Shown in pieces: positions 1-12,720 of a stretch of DNA of 21,691 nt. Position 1 is the stretch's first letter. Every line of letters begins with the position of its first letter. The stretch covers positions 94,552-116,242 of the forward strand of contig NW_003153745.1 of assembly GCF_000003605.2 (NCBI RefSeq), read 5' to 3'. A model generated the notes under the pieces. The model was not told the origin of the DNA. It made no database searches and saw nothing but the letters and a program-made list of their open reading frames with translations. The stretch is from Saccoglossus kowalevskii (lineage: Eukaryota; Hemichordata; Enteropneusta; Harrimaniidae). The position numbers and the translations under genes are program-made.

Positions 1-3000
1 TTTCACATATTTAAATCTACGAGATGAGATTTTCATGGGATCTTGGCTTCATGACTATACACATGGCTGTGTATCTCACTGACCCCAAGTTATCCACTCC
101 CTGGTATTGATAATGACTTTGACAATGCTCGAAAATGTAGAAATAGTCCGATCCTATTATGGAGAAGAATAATCACACTCAACAGTAATTTCTAGTTTGA
201 GTGTAGATTTCAAGATGCAAAAAATAGATCCAGCTCAGTATCTCTTAATTTATATGAAAAAAATAATGGACACGTCTGTTAGTATTACTTAAAGGTTGGT
301 TTTGGTAACATTTGTGTTCAGCGGAGATCATATGTAGTTGTTAGCTGAAAATTCAAAATGGCCGCCAGTTATGTGAACTTTGACCTAAATTACTAATGTT
401 TCATAACCATATATTAGAAAACTTCAAACTACTCCATTAAGATTTGGTCAAACACTTGTGAAGCCACAGGAGAAGAAAATACAAATAAACACTCACATGC
501 CTTTTCACAAAACCATTCATTTTGATGAAATAAGGGGGCGGGGTCAAAAGTGTCATAACTCATTAAATATTCAATATTTTTCCCCGGCATCCACCAAAAA
601 TAATCAGGATAAGAAAGTGTACTTTCATGTCCACTGGTCAAAATAAAGTTGCTAGGAGGGGACCACGAACTCATTATCTAGGGCCCTTTTCTAAATTGGC
701 TACTAGACTATTTGCCATTTTTGTCGTGCCCCGTCTTACCGATTTATCTCACTTCACTCTTTATGTTATGACGCAAACACGGCTAGCACGTGTTTATCCA
801 CTGTGTCCATTCCCTCGTGGCATGTTCTTGATTACGCATGCGAAACACAATTTGGATTTATTATATTCGGCATAATTCGCAGTCGTAACATTACACGCGT
901 GAGAAAATCTGTGTCTAGACGCGCGATCAAATATTAAAATACTTGACGCGCACGATTAGGATTAACGTGACATCTGAACTGCATATTAATATTCCATTCC
1001 ATTTGGCAAATTTGGTCAATTTAGGATTTCTTTTTTTCAGTCCTATGACTATAATTACATACACATTTATTCATACCCAGGGATATAAAGGATTATTATT
1101 ATACATTGTTAAGGTACATTATTTAACATGAGTTATGAACCAATGGTAGATGAGGCAATTCTTTGTTGTTCTTGTTTTCGTGGCCTAAATTAAAAAAAAA
1201 ACTAATCAAAATCAACATGTTTTAGAATAAAACTGGTACAAGAAAACATGGAGTAGTTGTATTTTTTTGACTGGACACATGAACTAATTACGTGAGCGTG
1301 GTTGCACGGAGATGAGAAGCACACTTAAAATGGAACAACCACCCCAATTTACCCCCATAATTTTACTAACAATACAGAATCAACAAACATACTATATTCA
1401 ATGGCATAATTTAATTTAAAATCTTCTCTATTTGTAATAAAGGTCATGAATTATTATCGCATTTGCTGTGCTCAAAGGGGATATATTACATCAACCCAAA
1501 AAAAACATTGTATGCATTTTGTTATACCACGTGGTTGCCTCTCACAATTCCCCTGATCTATCAGCACCTATGTCGAAATAATAAGAGGGACATAGATTAA
1601 CCAAATTATGAGAGCAAATTAGACACAGTCAAATTAAAATGCTGTAGTGTAATTTGTGTCTAACAATTCACACATCTTTGTTGAAGTTCATCTATGCACA
1701 TGTTGTCGTTAGATAGAAATGCATAGACTAAAAAACCACACATATCGTCGAGAAAAAATATAAAACATTACGTTTATGCCAGGTGATTTTAAATTATATA
1801 AGGCATCCTCTACAGCGTCGCCGTAACACCTATGTAATTCAATATTGTACGTTTCATAAGGCTACTGAAAAAAACATATACGACGAATTGATGGATTCAG
1901 ATCAACATTGAACGGAATTAATCGGAAAAGGAGTGATAACTAATTTCATATATAAATGCAGGATATATAACAGTTCAAATGTTTTGAGAATGGGATCGAA
2001 CATCGGCGTCTATGATTTAATAACCTTGTGGATATGACACTTGGTTTCTATAGATCCCAGATTCTTGTTCTGAATGTTGATATGAATATTTTAATACAGA
2101 AGTAATCTAGTTTAGGTTTGCATCTTCTCTGAATGTAGTTTTGTCGATTGTTGGAACATTGAACCAGCCAAATAACTTTTTTTTTGCCTTCATATGATTA
2201 CTTTTCTTTACAGTGCCCGTGCAACAACAACAAAACTGCGTGCTTTTATTTGACAGAACGATACGTAGAGAAGCAAACAACTATCAACGGCTGGATAGAA
2301 ACACCGCAGTACACTATCTCGTGAATAGACATTAATCCTGCGATAAATCCGGATACAGTTCCACAATGACAAAATGTCCAGCAGCTATGTGCACGCCGCT
2401 GATTATGTCATACTGCTTTTCCTGCTAATCCGACTATTATGCACCGTTCTGTGAATGTCGTGACTTAATATTGTATTGGGAATGAATCATCGTTTTCCAT
2501 ACTCTTACTCAGACGCTGCGTTTCATGTAGACGAGGCTTACGTGCAGATTATATTCTATACCCCGTAGCTCTGATGCATCTCGAGCGAGATCCAGTGAAT
2601 GCGCGTATCACCTTCACCAACGCATATCTAATGAGGTCGCCTGGAACGAGTTGAGATGCGACCTAATTTAGTCGTTTCGGAATACATTATATAATAAAGC
2701 ATTATTACGAACAGAGATGGATGAAAATTGGTATCACCTGTTATTAAACTATTCCATCTGCATCAGGATGGATTAAGGTCTGAATCGTAAAGGGAAAGTA
2801 AATGCTGTGATGATGCTTTCCAATGCGTGGTATAATAAATATAATAATACAAATATTAATTATTACAACATATTTTTTTTCTTTAATTTTATTTCCTAGA
2901 CTTACATTTGAGACTGTTCAGTGGCAGCGAGTGTTTCGATGGGCGTAGGTTGCCGTTTGCATACATTATGTATCATTACTTTAAGTAAAACATTTCCAGG

Positions 3001-5660
3001 GTTTAAACAGAGTTTATGTTTCGATGTAGAGTATATCCATAAAACGCATTGTCTGTCTTCCTTAGTTAGTCTTTGTATCGAATTAATTAAACACTTCGAT
3101 GGGAGGTCTCACAAAGCAGCTTCATACTTCGTCTGACCTTTAGCGAACGTAATTTTTTTTCTTTTCTGTCTGTACAAAATGTGTCTTCCGTGTCAGCAGT
3201 TGCACGTTTATAAGAATCAATCATATGACGCGGCACTCATATTTCAGTGGGATTTCTCTTCTTTCTCTAGTTACTTTGGATCGTTTGCACTATAATTGCG
3301 ATGAGCAGGATGTGATCGTTCTTTCCAAAACATATAACATCACTTATTGGACATAATACTTTGAGAAGGCGATGTAATTCAATTATAATTGTTTCAGTCG
3401 TTAGATTATTGTATATTTTTTCTTATTCTAGAACACGTTGATTTTGTTGTTTTTGCTTTTTTTAAAGTTGTGCACTATGGCACAGTTTTTGGCATTGAAT
3501 GTTGTCATTTTTAATGTTGTCTTCCCTGGACTTTTGCTACGTGCAAACTAGCAGACCTGGCTCTTCACGGATTTTTATTTTGAATGTCTAGCCTAATCTA
3601 TATCACATTCACACACCGCCATCCGATGCAGTAGACAGTAAATCACGATATTTAATTATTTTTATTCATCGATGAGGAAGAAACGTTCTAGGCCAAAAGT
3701 ACATTTTCACGTATGTCAGTCTTGTCATAGCAAACCTGACACCATCAGAGGAAACGATGTTTGTAATGCATTACCTTGCTCAGTTTTAAAGTCGTGTAAA
3801 ATATATATTGTTCAAAATGGCTGAACCACTGCAGTAATTAAGTTTCATGGTTAACAGACAATACGCGCCATATTAATTAGTTCAACCACGTGATAATCCT
3901 AACATTTCAGATCGTAATCAAAAACGATTTGATCACATTTTGTTATTACAAGTGATGAATGATTCACGGTGGTAAGTATAAGGGAGGAGATATGAAGTGT
4001 CTGAATCATTTTCCTTACATTTGTAATATAGATTTATGTAGTCCTGGATTTTTCACATTTTTATATATAGTATTTTAATTTTGTCGGCGACAATATTTAG
4101 TTCGCCGTAAAATATACTTATATAATTGAAATAATGGTTTGCTTAAATTGAACACGTACTTAAATTTGATGCATATTCAACAATATAAAATAAATGTATC
4201 TGATTGTATTTATATCATCCGGCGAAATTCCACTGAGCTACATCGTCGACAAACCTTGAAATAACCTTGAACTTTTGACATTTTGGCAAGAGTGTATATT
4301 CTCTCTAAACATCTATCCACCTACCTATTGGGTTTGAAGCACAGTCTCGACACTAAATAAAATGGTTAATAAAACCATAACAGTGATTTTTGTTTACATT
4401 GGGTATCCATTGAGTAACCCATTGTGTGTTGATAGCTGTTTCGATCGCGAACTTGGAATTATGAGACGATATTGGAAAACATAGACAAATAATAGTTTGT
4501 TCAAAAAATATTTATCATTCAAAAATAATTTAGAATCTTATAATACATTCGTGCCATGTATCAGACCATACCCAATATAAATGCAAATGAATATCGCGTT
4601 CACAGTTAATACGAATATGAAATTACAATTTGATTTCACAGATAGGCTTAATAATTTGTTTGCGTGGAAATATTACAAAGTTGGTCACTTTAGAATAAAT
4701 GAGATCTCCAGTTCGTGACATATTAACATCAGACTGTTTTAAACATGGTAATACAGAAACTGTCCAAACAAGGAGTTAATCGTTTAGTTTGCTGCATCTC
4801 CAATCGCCCCCGAATATGCATAATTTTGCGGCGTGCACATTCGTCTGTATGTTGTAAGTTAAAATCTTCGTCAGTGTTCATATATGCGCAGGTTCATTTG
4901 ATAGATAGTAATTAACTGTTAAATGAATTATTCAGCTAGATACACGTCAACTTATAATTATCTTGGGAGATAAATGGTTCAATGATTTGGGCAATTGAGG
5001 TATAAATTCGCTATTTAATCTTTGCCAAGAAGTGCGGTGAAGATTCAATGTAGGAAGGGTCTTGTGTGTGAGAAGTTTTTTTTTTATTTACTGCCATGTA
5101 CAGAAGCTAACCTACAATATACATATACACCTACTTTGATATCTTTTATTAAATCTTAGTATTTCACCAAAATGAACCTTTGCAAAGGAAACTCAATATC
5201 AAAGACTTATGTCTTTTATCATATGCATTAAGGGACATTATTGTTCGCCATATTTCCGACCCAGTTACTGATGCTCTCTCTTTTACTAGTATTTCATTGT
5301 TTAAATATTCCTTCTTATCGGTGCATGTCCTCTATGTAGCCGTTAATGCTCAAGAAAAACACGTGTCATGGCTGGTTACACAATGATACAGTCGATGCAT
5401 TCAACCAGTACACTTTCAACCGAGGATGGATATCCAACAAATAATACAATGTATTCGGAACACAACATAGCATGGTGATAATATCGATATGATCATAGGC
5501 ATAAAAAACGCAACACACAAGACCACGACCACGGCAAAGCACCATGTACGAAGACGAGCACCTAACTAAGCAATAATAATAGTCCCTTCAAAAAAAAGAC
5601 TCCAAATGACGTGTAATCGGCGTTGACTTGAAGTGATGAGATAGATATGCGCAAACGGAT
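1..5660. other. Gene-poor intergenic DNA, left part
   Basis: I find no supported coding exon here. Open frames are short (no more than about 82 codons), lack convincing splice borders, and have low-complexity or chance-like translations. The sequence is AT-rich with scattered T and A runs and isolated TATA-like, AATAAA-like and homeodomain-like (TAATTA) strings at roughly the density expected from composition. The first 700 bases have a more repeat-like texture and are listed separately. A slightly less AT-rich patch at about 2220-2660 has no clear exon. This may be the distal upstream region of the gene on the right, or simply intergenic DNA. Confidence 0.6.
270..690. repeat. Probable dispersed-repeat fragment (unclassified)
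   Basis: This stretch contains CAAAATGGCCGCC near 354-367, a GC patch AAGGGGGCGGGG near 531-542, and an open frame on the minus strand (429-674) overlapping one on the plus strand (458-646). Strings of the type CAAAATGGCCGCC recur in interspersed repeats of several invertebrate genomes as I recall them. I infer a dispersed element from that texture. I saw no terminal inverted repeats, target-site duplication or transposase motif, and no second copy in this window, so the limits are approximate. The ATG in ATGGCCGCC has a good start context but soon meets a stop. Confidence 0.25.
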
Positions 5661-5664
5661 TCTC

Positions 5665-5709
5665 TGACGTCACGGACAACATATAAAACATCTTGTATTC
5701 ATGGTCAGT
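5665..5709 (+). promoter_or_regulatory. Candidate CRE + TATA + initiator promoter
   Basis: A full cAMP-response element, TGACGTCA, lies at 5665-5672. TATAAAA follows at 5682-5688, and TCAGT, an initiator-like pentamer, at 5705-5709 with its A about 25 bases after the first T of the TATA box. That spacing is slightly short but close to the usual distance. A second CRE-like string, CACGTCAC, lies at 5741-5748. About 57 bases after the initiator there is a CAG|GTAATA splice donor (5763/5764). Together these could form a short first exon of an unknown transcript or a distal alternative promoter for the gene downstream. No coding capacity is visible, and all parts are short motifs that can arise by chance. 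Confidence 0.2.
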
Positions 5710-5763
5710 ACAGCCTACCCATTTACTTAAGAGGGCTTTTCACGTCACGGTGATATCCAGCAG

Positions 5764-7580
5764 GTAATATACATGGCCACGGGTCACATACGACTATATC
5801 ACTGAGTAGGTAAACTGCCCTACCTTGAGCTTACAGATTTCAATGAATCATTAAACACTGGCATACACACTATTCGATGTTAAACGGTATTGAAATCCCA
5901 TACATCAAACGGAATGTACGATGCACGTACTGGAGTTATGGCATGGCACAAATAGTATCGTACTCTACAATGTGCGACAATATGCACAACTGTGACAATC
6001 TCGAACTACCAAGATATACTAAACGTTGCTTTTGAGACCAAGAACAGAATATTTCAAATGATTGAAAGCTTTAATGTGAGACGATCGGCCACGAAACCTA
6101 CTTTCAACAATACGTACATGGACGAGCTACCAATTAATTGTTTGAATCTAGTTGACTGGTTAAAACTCAATTGTTAGTTTAGCTTAATCGAAGCGTTTGG
6201 GGTTGTTAAAATAACATTTGACATTTCTGCAATAATAAAAAACAGATGAATGGTGTGTGTTATATTTTTGAATATAAAATAAACAAACAGGTGTTTTTCG
6301 TTCACCTGTGACATGTCTTTTTTGTGTTCTTGGTTTAGTTTGGTTAGGTTTACATTCCACTTCTCTATTTTAGACATAAAACTAGCTAACAACATCACAA
6401 CGTTCATTAAAGCTTTATTATACATTGCTAATCTCCAAATTATTTTTCAAAATTGATTGCTTTTATCATGTACATTCATATCATTATGTTTACAACTCAA
6501 TCAGGTTCTCATAATATAATCATTACCATATTAACAGTGGAAATGGATATAGCTTTTTTTTTTTTTTTTTCACCTACCAACAATTCTTCTTGTGGAATAT
6601 GCGTTTATGCATAGTTACAAATTGTCTGCGGTAAAGTATTGCCTTCTGTTATTATGATTATATATTCAATATTATACCAGGATTGTATAATCACGTTATA
6701 TCTGCGTTGATTTTGTCTTAATGTATAATGTGTGATTCGGTTTTGTAAACCGTGGAATAATTTCCTCTTACTCTATTTCAATTAATGAGATGACAGCATA
6801 TCTTTAAAACAGTCGTGAAATAAAACCGAGAACCTCTGAATTTCAGTGACACGGTACTTTCTTTCTTTCTTTGGAAATAATATTTCCTTTAACAGCCTAG
6901 TTTTTTTTCTCTTGAAATGTAACGCGCCGTGACTTGCAGGAATAATCACGCACCCTCTTTGTTGTCATTTTTTTATGATCACGCTCTTCAATAACCAAAT
7001 TGGAAAGAGTACTTCTTTTCGATCAAATCAATTAGCAACAAGGACGCTATTTAATGACGTAGACAAGAAGCTGCATCGTGTAACCATAGTAACATTTTCT
7101 CAACATACACGGTTTCCCTGTACTACAAGGAAGCAGCCGCTACAATTTATTTGTACATATTGACAATTTGTAGTGTCACGTGACATAGTTACTTGGATAA
7201 TAACGTTATCATCTGTCGTCTAAAAAATACTCTTCATATCTTGACTAGTTGTATCCATAGCCAATTAATAACTTTTTAACGGACGCAGTGGGGTTCAATA
7301 AATCATTTCAGGGGGAAATATGGCAGATGCGCATGTACCATCTTAAATTAATTGCTTATCAAGAATGCTTTTTACAACGAAATTGATACTTTCTTTAAAA
7401 TATGATTAAATCACAGCGTTGGACATGCTCATCATAGACGCTGTCACAGCTACACGTTTATCATTTCAACATAGAGTGTGATGTAGTGATACGTACGAAA
7501 TTGGTCAGCATTTCCAAGAAACAAAATTACTCATTGGAATGTGCCAAACGTTTCAGAAGCAACACGTGTGGGACAATTGT
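5764..7580. other. Gene-poor DNA between candidate promoter and microsatellite
   Basis: No exon is supported. The stretch holds a 17-base T run at 6554-6570, a CTTTCTTTCTTT tract near 6859-6872, a small hairpin CGGTTT-tgt-AAACCG near 6739-6753, and short open frames with chance-like translations. I see nothing else of note. Confidence 0.55.
6554..6570. repeat. Poly-T homopolymer, 17 bases
   Basis: There is an uninterrupted run of 17 T. No retroposon body or target-site duplication is evident beside it, so I treat it as a simple homopolymer and not as the tail of a minus-strand retrocopy. Its length is likely to vary between individuals and sequencing platforms. Confidence 0.9.
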
Positions 7581-7785
7581 TGACTGACTGACTGTCTTAC
7601 CGTGACTGACTGACTGACTGACTGATTGACTGACTGGCTGAATGAATGAATGAATGAATGAGTGAAAGAATGAATGAATGAATGAATGAATGAAGAATGG
7701 ATGAATGAACGAATGAATGAATGAATGAAAGAAGGAAGGAAGGAAGGAAGGAAGGAATGAATGAATGAAGGAATGAATGAAGGAA
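7581..7785. repeat. Compound tetranucleotide microsatellite TGAC/TGAA/GAAG
   Basis: The tract begins as TGAC units (7581 to about 7638, interrupted by TGTCTTACCG and single variants). It changes to TGAA units (about 7639-7728), then to an AAGG/GAAG block (about 7729-7755), and returns to TGAA with GAAGG variants until about 7785. Neighbouring unit types differ by one substitution, as expected when point mutations are spread by replication slippage. Because the unit is four bases, the minus strand reads through as tetrapeptide repeats (types SFIH, PSFL and SQSV) in two frames, giving apparent ORFs of more than 90 codons. I regard those as artefacts of the repeat and not as proteins. Confidence 0.95.
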
Positions 7786-10700
7786 AATGTACGTAATATG
7801 GTGGTTTTAATAACCAACCAGTTATATTAATCATTGCTCAAACACGTAGGGAATACCTAATTGTGTGAACAACATTTACCATTTGTCACGATATTGGCGA
7901 CTTGTCAAATACAAACAAGTGCTTTCTTTGAAATAGAAGATGGTTTTAACATACAGTAATTACGCCACGAGACGCTTAGTTATGTAAAAATAACTTTCGA
8001 CTGACTGGTTGAATTGCTACATCTATTAGTGGACGGTTGTCAATATATACGCTATAGGGGATATAATTCAACAAATGAAACCCCAGTTAAAATTCTTTAT
8101 ATACGTTTTCAGATCATTTACATCAGCGTTGTTTTTTTTTTTGTAAATGATATAAAATCAACATGTTGTAGAACCATGCATATGCACTCGCGTGGCCATT
8201 ATTAAGTCATACACGGAGGCTCGCTACATTAAAGGTCAAAACGCATTGTTATTTGTGTATTGCCAACACGGATTGAGTGAATAAAAAGAAATCTGAGGTA
8301 AAATAAGGCTTGGGTGTCATTACAAGTTTCCGCCGCGAAGCAGGAAATGAAAATACCTACTGATGAATTGGACACTAATAGGTAAAAAGCTTTCGTATAA
8401 ACTGCTCGCAGGGCGAATACTCAAACACGCTATTGGGAAAAAACAACGGCTATGAAACGCAGAATGCTCTATGTATGGTTATCTTTAATATTAAAATCTC
8501 CTACCATGGAGCTATTATAGATTTGTGCTCTGACCCAATATCAAGATTTTGAGCGAATTCAAGTATGAATACGGTTTAAATTATGTTTTTTCTTGTAGAA
8601 TGATAGTAATTTTGCTCACGCTTTCGTTTCGCAATATTTGTTTCGTTTCCATGTGTAACTACGATCGTCTAATAGGGTTGCATGAATTCCGTTACAGTTC
8701 AGATTTAAGTTCCGTTTCACGTGAACACATATATGGCATATACTCGGTATTCATATTAACGCAGCTGCGTACGAATATACAAATATCAAAGAATGGCACG
8801 CAGAAATAAGCTCGCTATGACAGCTACTCAGTGGACAGTCTCGATACTTAGACAGACGGTCATAAATTCAAAGAAAATGAAACGGATAAGCGTCGTTTTA
8901 ATGTTATAATTCATGTTTAATATGCCTCGTTATAGAAGATAAGAAATGTGCTCGTAAATTCATGTTTTCTGTCACAGTCAGCTGCGTTGTAACGTATTGT
9001 AATAAAAGTCATTGTTCCCGGCGTAGGTTGTTTTATGTTTCTCATGGAATATATTATAAAACACATATATTGGGCATACTTGGGAAAGTGGGATGATAAT
9101 AATAAATAAAAACAATATCTGGCGTGTCCACCGTATATGTATTATCATTTTATGTTTCATCCAATCGATCTCTCCACCCGCGCCGATTGTCAGTAAAACG
9201 GTCAGATGTGAGGGAGAAATGATAAAATGGTGAAATGAAAATAAGAATGTAAGAGGAGTGTGTAATTACCCCCATAGTAAACCACATGGCACCCCGATCC
9301 ATGCGCGGTACAATAGTATATTAATTATTCGTATTGAAAAGTGTACCGTCTTTAATATCTTAAATGCAGTCGTCCGCTATTCAGACTTCTACAGTACTAT
9401 GCACCTAAATGATTTTAACCTGAAAGAAAACTGAAAGGGAAGGACAGTTAAAAAATGTGCATCGGCATTTTAATAAATGAAGTCCCGTTTTCATTGAGAT
9501 AATGCCACGGTACCCATCACTTATGTAAACAAAATAGGGATGGTTTATGTGCTATACGACAACAGTGACCGTAGTCATACTTTTCAGTTCATTTGATGGC
9601 ACCATTTATATTTTACAACAGGTAGGTTGTGCGCATGATCAGTGAGGTGCACTTGCGGAAATCAGAACATGTCAGAGAAAGCGAAGTGTACATTTTTTCA
9701 CCATATTTATATTTGCGAATTGACTAAATGTCTTCGAAATATTTATTTTTTTGGGAATGGACATTAAATATTGAGATGCAAATATTCGTCAAACTATATT
9801 CTAAACGGATTAAATGTTATATTTTAAAAGACTTTCAGCAGTTATAACTTTCAAAATTTATGTCATAAATTCAATTATTTTCAGCTGTTCTGATTCAGTT
9901 AGCCACATTCTGTCAATATGAGTGTTAGACTGTCAACCTTATTGTCACGGCGCTTAGCAATGATCTACCCCCTTCCCATCATTAGAGGGTGTCATGATTG
10001 AACGCTAGACAATATATCGACAACAAATACGCTATGGCATTCTGTTGACACAAGAGAAAACAAATCTCAACATTACCGCTATTTCAAATATATTAAACGA
10101 TATGATGCTACTGTGACAAGAATCGCGTGGTAGATAGCTGTTATTTTGATTACTTTGCTATAGTACCCATAATCAGTTAGCATAAATTGGAAACACATTA
10201 GAGGTTGTATCCGGTTACTCGACCACGGTAATATCAAGAAATGCACCAGAAATTACAGTTACATATTTTTTTTTAAAATGAGTACCACAAAGCAGATCGC
10301 CATTAGCTGGCAATTAATGTTCTATTTTTTATACCTATATATGGGAAAACGATGTTTAATGTATTTGAGACATTCTGTGGGTAATTGGAATAACTTGGTC
10401 GTGACGTATACATGTACAATAGAAAATGTGCATATGTGTGATCTACTGAAGGGACCTTTATTTATCAGTTTTGTGCCTGCAAACACAGGTATTGAATAAA
10501 TACAATCATTTCCCAGTGAATTATGAATGTAGACACCGTACATTGTTCTCATGCCTCTGACACTGAACGTGCGTATTTGTATGGACAGTCTTGCCGTTTG
10601 TATTCACATACGTTGTTCTTAAACTTTGAATTTAACTAATCAGTAAATTGTTGTTAAGGATAAAGTTATTATTAATAATCGCGATTCACGTCATGAGAGA

Positions 10701-12500
10701 TAATTTCGTTGGCGTAATGGAATTTCTCTTAATCATGTATGATAATAAACAAACGGTACGTAACTTACATGCATTTATATTCAATGAAATGTATTTGAAC
10801 TGTTGACACTGTAACAAAGTTTATGTAAGTTTTGATTGCACATTTATCGATAATAGATTATCTGATACATTACAAGACACTCTTAAAACTATCACCAAAA
10901 CATGTCTTACCGTTCGGTGCTAATTTATTACATTTTTGCACTTGCAATGTCCCATACCTGAGAGGTCCCATACCATCTGGAGCCAGTTTTCATGATTTTA
11001 AACATTTTATACACATTGGAGATTTATATAATAACCATACTTATACACGCAGGTGTGCCAGTGATTGGATAAAAACAATCTTGTTTTTTTTTCTAATACG
11101 GCATCCTTTGCGAAAAATATAAATTTCGAAAGGGTGGTTGCTCGATTTTTTTTTTTTCATTTTAAATGTACCAGCAATATTGTTAATGAATATATTAAAT
11201 ATCAGCCTTAACGCCAGTTCGAACTTGCGACTGGTGGGTTTATGGTTCAAATACATACATATATACGTTATTTCATTTGAGTGTAATTTGTCCTGTCCAC
11301 TCGCCTGTAGGGTTAATTAATTTATTATTTGTGGCTTTTATTCTTATTTATAACAATATACATTTGTGTTTCTGTACTCGGTGGTGTATAGTCGGGTGTG
11401 AGTCACTGAAGTAACCACGTGTTGATCTGTCTATTTAGGATTGGTTCTTGCCATCCAATGATGTTTGGCAAACTTGTATACGTACGTTGATATTCTTTTC
11501 TAATCACACCTCATTGCTAATGATAAAGCATAGTATAACCGCCCTAGTTGTGTTCCCTTTACAAATATACGTTGGCTTAGCGTCGATTGGATGTGTGATT
11601 ATCGCATTACTAGGCGTGGATTTGATTATAATATTATAAATCGCTCTGCTAAACCGTCTTGCCTTATGACGCCATTGGCAAAGAGTTGTTGGCGTTGTCC
11701 ATAATTAGTATGACATATCAGTGTGTCAGATATAACACGTGACTTATCTGACTAATAAAATTCAGCAATTTATCCACAAAGAAAGGCCATTGCGAGTGAA
11801 AGCGATTTTCTATTTTATTAAGTTGATTTCGTTTGAAGGGGATAAATAATTAGTTCATTTATGCCAGGCGCACGGCAATTCTGTGATTATACTCGTACCA
11901 CAAATTCTGTGTTTGAACATGTTGACATGGTGATATGATGATGACCGCAGTTTAAGCGAGTGAAATGCCGAATTACCCCCCCCCCCCCGTATATATCAAA
12001 ATTTATGTGGTTTTCTGATTTTTTCGGAAAACAGCATTGAGACGAATCCGAACAAATGCTGCAGTGCGGACCCGAATCACTAGTAATTACGTTATATCAC
12101 GAATCGAACGTGTATGGCTTCGCGGGAAATTGACAATACCGAGACGACGAACGGGAAATCACAAACAAACAACAGATTGGTTTGGTTCGAATATACCATG
12201 CATAAACCTTCGTCCTAATTAAACGTAATTTCAATACCAGCTACAAAATGAAAATAAAAAAAGCAACACGAACATTATCATTTAGATTTAATGGAAAGAC
12301 TATATATGAATTTATTTATTTATTTAACGGCAGATTGCTATTCTATGAATATATAATGACACTTTTATTTACATTTTTCTATATTGGGTAGGTATTTTGA
12401 GTAATGACGAAGCTTATGATCATACCACACTAGCGTTAATTACCTAGATAATTCTCTTGAGTAATTAGCAGGCATTTGTGGGACAGTCGGGGCTGTTACC
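7786..12500. other. Gene-poor DNA upstream of the channel gene
   Basis: No coding exon is supported. Open frames up to 96 codons occur (for example 10832-11122 + and 11041-11256 -), but they are AT-driven, lack family resemblance and overlap each other on opposite strands. A 13-base C run lies at 11976-11988, a TTTAT-type tract near 12308-12327, and clustered homeodomain-type TAATTA strings near 12438-12470. The last kilobase is the likely proximal upstream region of the gene starting near 12,700 and may hold enhancer elements, but none can be assigned with confidence. Confidence 0.55.
11976..11988. repeat. Poly-C homopolymer, 13 bases
   Basis: Thirteen consecutive C sit in otherwise AT-rich DNA. 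It may form G-rich secondary structure on the other strand and is a likely site of length error. No gene context is visible. Confidence 0.9.
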
Positions 12501-12529
12501 CGAATTTCGTGAACAAGCGAACAAGGTAA

Positions 12530-12720
12530 CTCATACACGCACGTACGTGCTCCCGGCGGTCGCATGTAACACATTTTCCTGCTGATCCCCATGTATACAA
12601 TAGAGTAATCCCAGGTAGATCACGTGATCACACGCCTGAATGCATTAGTCTAAGCGTGTGTACAGATAACGGTTAGCATATCTCAACAGTCCGCCGTTAC
12701 GCGCAGCTGCCACTCAGCGT
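12530..12720 (+). promoter_or_regulatory. Putative promoter region of the CNG-channel-like gene
   Basis: Composition shifts from AT-rich to GC/CpG-rich across this stretch, directly upstream of an apparent untranslated exon that ends in a strong donor. Visible elements are the 12-base palindrome GCACGTACGTGC (12539-12550), the 12-base palindrome GATCACGTGATC with a CACGTG E-box at its centre (12618-12629), and a CAGCTG E-box (12704-12709) just before CCACTCAG, which is weakly initiator-like. There is no convincing TATA box at the right distance, so a TATA-less, CpG-rich promoter is the simplest reading. The transcription start is not determined; I place it near 12,700 only from composition and the position of the donor. 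Confidence 0.35.

Noticed and set aside
429..674. Minus-strand 81-codon frame
   Set aside because: It lies in a segment that looks like a dispersed repeat, has no recognisable domain, and a plus-strand frame covers the same bases.
7527..7834. Minus-strand open frames of 93-96 codons with Ser/His/Phe/Ile repeats
   Set aside because: They are read-through of a tetranucleotide microsatellite in two frames at once, with no other coding signal.
10832..11256. Overlapping plus and minus open frames, up to 96 codons
   Set aside because: Chance frames in AT-rich DNA, with no family resemblance, no splice logic and mutual overlap on opposite strands.
11210..11265. Possible tRNA or tRNA-derived SINE from GGTTCAAAT-like B-box and nearby GTTCGAAC
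   Set aside because: No complete cloverleaf: the T-stem is imperfect and no A-box, anticodon arm or acceptor stem can be paired.
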